A stretch of DNA of 9,323 nt from Terriglobales bacterium (GTDB taxonomy: Bacteria > Acidobacteriota > Terriglobia > Terriglobales > Acidobacteriaceae): assembly GCA_030043575.1 (NCBI GenBank), contig JASHXK010000528.1, positions 1 to 9,323 on the forward strand, in the 5' to 3' direction. Of this stretch, positions 5,733-9,323 are shown piece after piece; positions within the stretch are counted from its first letter, which is position 1, and each line of letters starts with the position of its first letter. Under the pieces are notes generated by a model that was not told the origin of the DNA, did no database searches, and was given only the letters and a program-made list of their open reading frames with translations. Both the position numbers and the translations under genes were made by a program.

Positions 5733-6719
5733 ATGCCGAGCGCAACTGCTACAGCTCCAGCCCACCACGCACACGCAGAACTCAATCAAAAGAAACAGCC
5801 GCTGACACCGAGTTGGGTGGGTCGTGTTCCCCAGCTCAAACCCGGTACTTATGCTGACGGCATGCCGCTCCATCAGCCGCAATATCTCTCCTGCAAGCTC
5901 ATTCTGCACACCAACAAATTCAGCTCCCGCCGCAGCCTGTTTGACTTCGCCACGGTGTTCAAAGAGCCCTGCAAAGAGCACGGCGTGGTGTTCTCCAGCG
6001 ACGGCTTCGAATCAAAGCAGGAGAGGATCCGTGAAGTGCTGTTCGTTGACACGGAGGATTTCCGGCTTTACAACCACGCTTTCATCGCTCGCCGCCGAAT
6101 CCCATACAAGCACGGCTTCCCGGCTGGCGATCCGGAGATCGTATTCAAATTCCGCCATCCTGACATACAGGTCGCGGCGGAGACCGATGTCCGGCCGCAC
6201 ATCATGGGCGACCACGTCGTGAAGTTCAAGTGCCAGGCAATGCCGCTCAAAGACAAGCTCGGCGGCATCCGCATGCTCTACTCCCACAACGTCCAGTTCT
6301 TTCGCTCCGCTGCTGGCATCGGCAGAGAAAATGTGCGAGACATGGACCAGCTGATTGATTGGTTTCCGGTGCTTGAACGCATAAAGAAGTCTCACCAAGA
6401 GCCCTTGAGGCTGGTCAGCAACACCATCATCGAAGAGGTCTTGCAGGATATTGGGATGCTTGACTTCGGCCACGGAATCATTTGCAAGGCGAATGTGGCG
6501 ATCTGGCGCACTCGCGGCGAGCATCGTCCGCTCATCGGAGAGTTCGCTTACCAGTTCAAGTTTCAGGATCGTGCCATGCTGGCGACGGAGGCGCTGAAGC
6601 GGGCGGAAGACTTCTTCATCTCGCTGCAGTACGCCGCCGAAGACTACATTGCGCTGAATTGCACCAAGACTGCCACGGCGTACCGGCTCTTGGGCAATCC
6701 GCCGAAGTCGCATGAATGA
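5733..6719 (+). CDS. Uncharacterised protein, possibly CYTH/VTC-like fold
   Basis: This is a 328-residue protein with no signal peptide or membrane segment, so it is probably cytoplasmic. The first 45 residues are Ala/His/Pro-rich and look disordered. Parts of the body resemble triphosphate-tunnel (CYTH/VTC) proteins. One is the 'DT-then-arginines' passage VLFVDTEDFRLYNHAFIARRRI (102-123). Others are alternating beta-strands with basic residues, namely PEIVFKFRHPD (134-144), VVKFKCQAM (162-170), CKANVAIWR (251-259) and GEFAYQFKF (269-277). The usual ExExK near the N-terminus is not seen; the best aligned segment is YLSCKLIL (51-58), which keeps only the lysine. If the fold is right, catalysis by the usual metal-binding glutamates is doubtful. 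Adjacency to ppk2 fits a polyphosphate- or triphosphate-related role, but that is inference. GGAGG sits five bases before ATG 5733, so the start is firm. The coding call is much more certain than the fold. Confidence 0.5.
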   Translation: MPSATATAPAHHAHAELNQKKQPLTPSWVGRVPQLKPGTYADGMPLHQPQYLSCKLILHTNKFSSRRSLFDFATVFKEPCKEHGVVFSSDGFESKQERIREVLFVDTEDFRLYNHAFIARRRIPYKHGFPAGDPEIVFKFRHPDIQVAAETDVRPHIMGDHVVKFKCQAMPLKDKLGGIRMLYSHNVQFFRSAAGIGRENVRDMDQLIDWFPVLERIKKSHQEPLRLVSNTIIEEVLQDIGMLDFGHGIICKANVAIWRTRGEHRPLIGEFAYQFKFQDRAMLATEALKRAEDFFISLQYAAEDYIALNCTKTATAYRLLGNPPKSHE

Positions 6720-6787
6720 CCCTGGCGAATGGCAAGTCCCCGCGGGCGGAAACAAGTCGGCAGCGAGAACTGTTTGCTGTTGGTCGC
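6720..6787. other. Spacer after the CYTH-like gene
   Basis: This short non-coding stretch precedes palindrome copy 3. It is GC-rich at first (CCCCGCGGGCGG, 6737-6748) with no clear hairpin plus T-run, so I assign no terminator. Confidence 0.4.
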
Positions 6788-6808
6788 ACTAGGGATTTCC
6801 CTAATTGT
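6788..6808. promoter_or_regulatory. Palindromic operator-like element, copy 3
   Basis: ACTAGGGA-TT-TCCCTAAT followed by TGT repeats the elements at 162-182 and 632-653, with one mismatch in the outer right arm. It lies about 80 bases before ATG 6887, in the same relative position as the other copies. The gene pair at 6887-8732 would therefore belong to the same regulon as the receiver and the DUF3300 cluster. Confidence 0.6.
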
Positions 6809-6872
6809 CGCGACTCAGCTGAAACCTTAAGGTAGACACGTCGCTTCATTCATCATGCCTTAGCAGCAAGAC

Positions 6873-6879
6873 AGGTGAT
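6873..6879 (+). promoter_or_regulatory. Ribosome-binding site that sets the membrane-protein start
   Basis: AGGTGAT matches the 3' end of 16S rRNA over its full length and lies seven bases before ATG 6887. It overlaps the alternative in-frame starts GTG 6875 and ATG 6878, which are therefore unlikely to be used. Confidence 0.65.
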
Positions 6880-6886
6880 GTGTGTC

Positions 6887-8068
6887 ATGACGACGAAAGT
6901 CAACCCTATCGAACACGATTTCGATTTTTCGTTGGTGCTGGGGGGGCCGCTTTTCCAGCTCTTTCGGAAGGCACACCTCACCGGAGACGTCTTACAACTC
7001 GCTTATCGTCGGCTCCTCATCATTCCTCTATTGGTTTGGCTGCCCCTGCTTGTTCTCGCCCTGTTCAGCTCGTCGGGCGAAGCCTTGACCCGAGTGTCAT
7101 TCTTTCGCGACGTTGAGGTGCACGTACGATTTCTCATTGCACTTCCTGTTCTCATCGGAGCGGAGTTGGTTGTTCACTCACGGCTGCGTCCGGTCGTAAA
7201 GCGCTTTGTCGAACGGCGCATTGTGCTGCCACAAGATCTGGCCCGTTTCCACACTGCTGTCGACCGCGCCGTTAAGCTACGCAACTCCGTTCCCCTCGAA
7301 CTGAGTTTGTTGCTCATCGTCTACACGGTTGGTATATGGGTGTGGAATGGCCGCGTGGCAATCAATGTCCCAACCTGGTACGCCAATCCGGGAGGACGTT
7401 GGCATCTAACCCCAGCCGGAATCTGGTATGTCCTCGTCAGCATCCCAGTCCTACAATTCATTCTCTTGCGCTGGTACGTCAGATTCTTTATCTGGTACCG
7501 CTTTCTCTGGGACGTCTCGCGGATCAAACTCAACCTCGTAGCCACTCACCCCGATCGAGCTGGTGGTCTCGCATTCGTAGGCAGCAGCGCCTACGCGTTC
7601 GGCCCAATTCTCTTCGCCCAAGGTGTTATGCTCGCCGGCTTGATTGCCAGCCGAGTCCTTTATGGAGGCGAAAATCTGCTTTCCTTCAAGCTGCAGGCTG
7701 GTGGTTTTGTTGCCTTTTTCGTGTTCGCCATCCTTGCTCCGCTGCTGATGTTTACTCCGCAGATGGCTCGCGCGAAGAGAAAAGGCTTGGCCGACTACGG
7801 CCTGCTTGCCCAACGGTACGTAGAGGGCTTCGAGCAGAAATGGGTCGTCGCCGAGCCTACCGAAGAAATCCTCGGAAGTGGAGACATTCAATCGCTCGCC
7901 GATCTTGGTAACAGCTATGCAGTAATACGCGAGATGCGTCCTGTTCCGTTCGGATTGCAGGACATCTCCCGTCTGGCGATCGCCACTGCCGCTCCCATGG
8001 TGCCTTTGCTGCTGACCATTTGGTCGCCGGAAGAGGTCCTTATGCGTATTATCAAGGTCGTCTTCTGA
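6887..8068 (+). CDS. Multi-pass membrane protein of unknown function ('HPDRAGGL' type)
   Basis: The product has 393 residues with about six or seven hydrophobic segments: roughly 43-61, 81-97, 138-154, 176-202 (long, aromatic), 237-256, 271-290 and 364-379. The loop after the aromatic helix carries ATHPDRAGGLAFVG (219-232), a strikingly polar and conserved-looking motif. I recall variants of it in unannotated bacterial membrane proteins, but I cannot give it a function. A second soluble region (about 292-350) is charged and precedes the last helix. There are no ATP-binding, transporter-signature or kinase motifs. Palindrome copy 3 lies upstream, and the next gene starts seven bases after the stop, so the two are very likely one operon. 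A channel, a sensor or an envelope-assembly protein are all possible. Coding status is certain; function is unknown. Confidence 0.85.
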   Translation: MTTKVNPIEHDFDFSLVLGGPLFQLFRKAHLTGDVLQLAYRRLLIIPLLVWLPLLVLALFSSSGEALTRVSFFRDVEVHVRFLIALPVLIGAELVVHSRLRPVVKRFVERRIVLPQDLARFHTAVDRAVKLRNSVPLELSLLLIVYTVGIWVWNGRVAINVPTWYANPGGRWHLTPAGIWYVLVSIPVLQFILLRWYVRFFIWYRFLWDVSRIKLNLVATHPDRAGGLAFVGSSAYAFGPILFAQGVMLAGLIASRVLYGGENLLSFKLQAGGFVAFFVFAILAPLLMFTPQMARAKRKGLADYGLLAQRYVEGFEQKWVVAEPTEEILGSGDIQSLADLGNSYAVIREMRPVPFGLQDISRLAIATAAPMVPLLLTIWSPEEVLMRIIKVVF

Positions 8069-8075
8069 CGGAAGA

Positions 8076-8732
8076 ATGAACCCAGCGTGCATAAAGCTGC
8101 TGTTCTTGGTCCTGTTGCTGCCTATGGTCGCTGCGGCGCAGGGTACTGAGGAAGCAACTGCGGCGAAAGCCGAGACATTGTCTGGTGCTAAGGCTTGGGC
8201 GTTCTCCCTGACAGTGGATGGCTACATCGTTCCCAGCGAACAAAGTTACGTGGACCCGGTTGTAACTGCGGACCACAATCGGCTTCATCTCGAAGGCCGT
8301 TATAACGATGAAAACCTGCATACCGGATCGTTCTGGCTTGGCTACAACTTGAGATGGGGGAAGAACGTCGTTTTCGAGTTCACTCCGATGCTCGGCGGGG
8401 TCTTCGGCAGGACTACAGGAATTGCACCCGGAATTGAAGCTGCACTTACCTATAAGAAGCTCCAACTCAGCCTTTCCAACGAATACGTCTTCGACACTGG
8501 AGACAAGGCCGGCAACTTCTATGATTCATGGCCGCAGCTGACCTACTCGGCGCTGGAGTGGCTGAATTTCGGCCTGGCGGCACAACATACCAAGGCTTTT
8601 GAGACAAAATTTAAGCTGCAGCCCGGCTTCTTCGTCGGTGTCACCCATAAGAACCTGGAATTTACGACCTTTGTCTTCGACGTAGGACGTGCCGACACGT
8701 CAGCGGTGCTGGAGGTTGGCTACAGCTTTTGA
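8076..8732 (+). CDS. Exported protein, probable outer-membrane beta-barrel
   Basis: The product has 218 residues with a clear signal peptide (IKLLFLVLLLPMVAAAQ, cleavage near residues 20-22). After a short Ala/Glu-rich linker, the mature part is a series of amphipathic beta-strands with alternating hydrophobic and polar residues and many aromatics (HLEGRYNDENLHTGSFWLGYN, VVFEFTPMLGG, KKLQLSLSNEYVFD, WLNFGLAAQHT, LEFTTFVFDVG). It ends in VLEVGYSF, whose terminal phenylalanine is typical of proteins inserted by the BAM machinery. About 8-10 strands would fit the length. No enzyme motif is visible and I do not recognise the family. The gene lies seven bases behind the membrane-protein gene, so a paired inner/outer-membrane function is plausible. 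GGAAGA lies directly before the ATG with unusually short spacing, so translation may depend on coupling to the upstream gene. Confidence 0.8.
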   Translation: MNPACIKLLFLVLLLPMVAAAQGTEEATAAKAETLSGAKAWAFSLTVDGYIVPSEQSYVDPVVTADHNRLHLEGRYNDENLHTGSFWLGYNLRWGKNVVFEFTPMLGGVFGRTTGIAPGIEAALTYKKLQLSLSNEYVFDTGDKAGNFYDSWPQLTYSALEWLNFGLAAQHTKAFETKFKLQPGFFVGVTHKNLEFTTFVFDVGRADTSAVLEVGYSF

Positions 8733-8748
8733 GCTCCGCACTTGCACT

Positions 8749-8774
8749 GGCTAGGAACCGGAAAATTCCTAGTC
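8749..8774. repeat. Inverted repeat between outer-membrane and SulP genes
   Basis: GGCTAGGAA and TTCCTAGTC form a stem (seven perfect pairs, then a G-T and a G-C pair) around an eight-base CCGGAAAA loop. It lies 17 bases after the stop of the outer-membrane protein gene and 34 bases before the proposed SulP start. It could be a weak terminator without a T-run or an operator. The arms resemble the CTAGGGA palindrome, but the spacing is different, so I do not count it as a fourth copy. Confidence 0.4.
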
Positions 8775-8808
8775 GGAAGGATTGACACCCCGCCGATACG
8801 AGTGAAAA

Positions 8809-9323
8809 GTGCTTGTCCCCGACACAAACCGCGGCCAAGTCGTCCAGGCTAACCCCGAGCTGCAAGGCGCTGGGTGGATACGCTGGCTTCCAGGCTTACT
8901 TACAGCTCGTCGCTACAAGCGGGCATGGTTAAGGCATGATCTGGTCGCCGGCCTTGTAATGACCGCCATGCTTGTGCCGGTAGGCATTGCATACGCTCAA
9001 GCATCCGGACTCCCCGGTATCACAGGGTTATATACGACGATCATCCCACTGCTCGCGTACGCCGTTTTCGGCCCGAGCCCCATTTTGATCCTGGGACCCG
9101 ACTCAGCTCTTGCGGCGGTGATCCTCAGCGTAGTCGTGCCGCTTTCCGCAGGCGACCCTGGGCGTGCTGTCCGAATTGGCGGGATGATGGCCCTCGTTTC
9201 CGGGAGTTTGTGCGTCGCGGCTGGCTTGGCCCGATTGGGCTTTGTTACTGAGCTTTTGTCAAAACCAATTCGCTACGGTTACATGAACGGAATTGCCCTT
9301 ACCGTCCTGCTGAGCCAGATACC
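8809..9323 (+). CDS. SulP-family anion transporter (N-terminal part, runs off window)
   Basis: The frame is open to the window edge and gives 171 residues. It matches the N-terminus of SulP/SLC26 inner-membrane anion transporters: RWLPGLLTARRYKRAWLRHDLVAGLVMTAM, then LVPVGIAYAQASGLPGITGLYTTIIP (the conserved first two helices), AVFGPSPILILGPDSALAAV (the family's GPS...GP/TS motif) and PIRYGYMNGIALTVLLSQIP. Members move sulfate, bicarbonate or other anions, often with a C-terminal STAS domain that would lie beyond the window. Some members are fused to carbonic anhydrase; this cannot be judged here. An in-frame TGA at 8803-8805 limits the start, and GTG 8809 is the first possible start codon, though its ribosome-binding site is weak. 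CTG 8860 or a start further inside is less compatible with the conserved N-terminus. The substrate is unknown. Confidence 0.9.
   Translation, partial: MLVPDTNRGQVVQANPELQGAGWIRWLPGLLTARRYKRAWLRHDLVAGLVMTAMLVPVGIAYAQASGLPGITGLYTTIIPLLAYAVFGPSPILILGPDSALAAVILSVVVPLSAGDPGRAVRIGGMMALVSGSLCVAAGLARLGFVTELLSKPIRYGYMNGIALTVLLSQI

Noticed and set aside
6012..6755. 247-codon open frame on the - strand opposite the CYTH-like gene
   Set aside because: The + strand frame has an excellent ribosome-binding site and coherent strand patterns. The antisense frame shows neither.
8782..8810. TTGACA at 8782-8787 as a promoter for the SulP gene
   Set aside because: At 16-18 bases downstream the sequence is AAAAGT-like and overlaps the proposed start codon, so no acceptable -10 exists. 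A transcription start would fall inside the gene.

Overview
The window is a compact, co-directional stretch of bacterial chromosome. All ten genes are on the + strand and no gene is on the - strand. Base composition is moderately GC-rich and Shine-Dalgarno sequences are easy to find. The gene families (DUF3300, DUF2950, a stand-alone NarL-type receiver, SemiSWEET, PPK2, OmpA, an 'HPDRAGGL' membrane protein, SulP) suggest a diderm soil or sediment bacterium. Acidobacteriota is my best guess, but this is an inference from gene content and style. No rRNA or other phylogenetic marker is present.

Layout: (1) 1-243 is a leader region that may carry the last codons of an upstream gene, followed by a palindromic operator-like element. 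(2) 244-633 is a stand-alone response-regulator receiver domain. (3) 748-4671 is a tight cluster encoding a DUF3300 protein with a long Gly/Asn-rich tail, a DUF2950 exported protein, a SemiSWEET-like small transporter and polyphosphate kinase 2. The last two overlap by ATGA. It continues into an exported OmpA-family protein (4704-5627). (4) 5733-6719 encodes a soluble 328-residue protein with weak resemblance to the CYTH/VTC triphosphate-tunnel fold, preceded by a CRP/FNR-type palindrome. (5) 6887-8732 encodes a multi-pass membrane protein of unknown function, followed after 7 bases by an exported, probable outer-membrane beta-barrel protein. (6) From 8809 to the window edge is the N-terminal part of a SulP-family anion transporter.

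The most notable signal is a palindrome with arms CTAGGGA and TCCCTAG separated by two bases. It occurs three times (about 162-182, 632-653 and 6788-6808), each time in a non-coding leader roughly 60-100 bases before a start codon. The 7-2-7 geometry is the type bound by NarL/FixJ-family response regulators. The first copy lies in front of a NarL-type receiver that lacks its DNA-binding domain. I infer that the receiver, the DUF3300-to-OmpA cluster and the membrane/outer-membrane pair form one regulon controlled by a NarL-type regulator encoded elsewhere. Most products are envelope proteins or are linked to polyphosphate, which would fit an envelope or energy stress response. That functional reading is inference.
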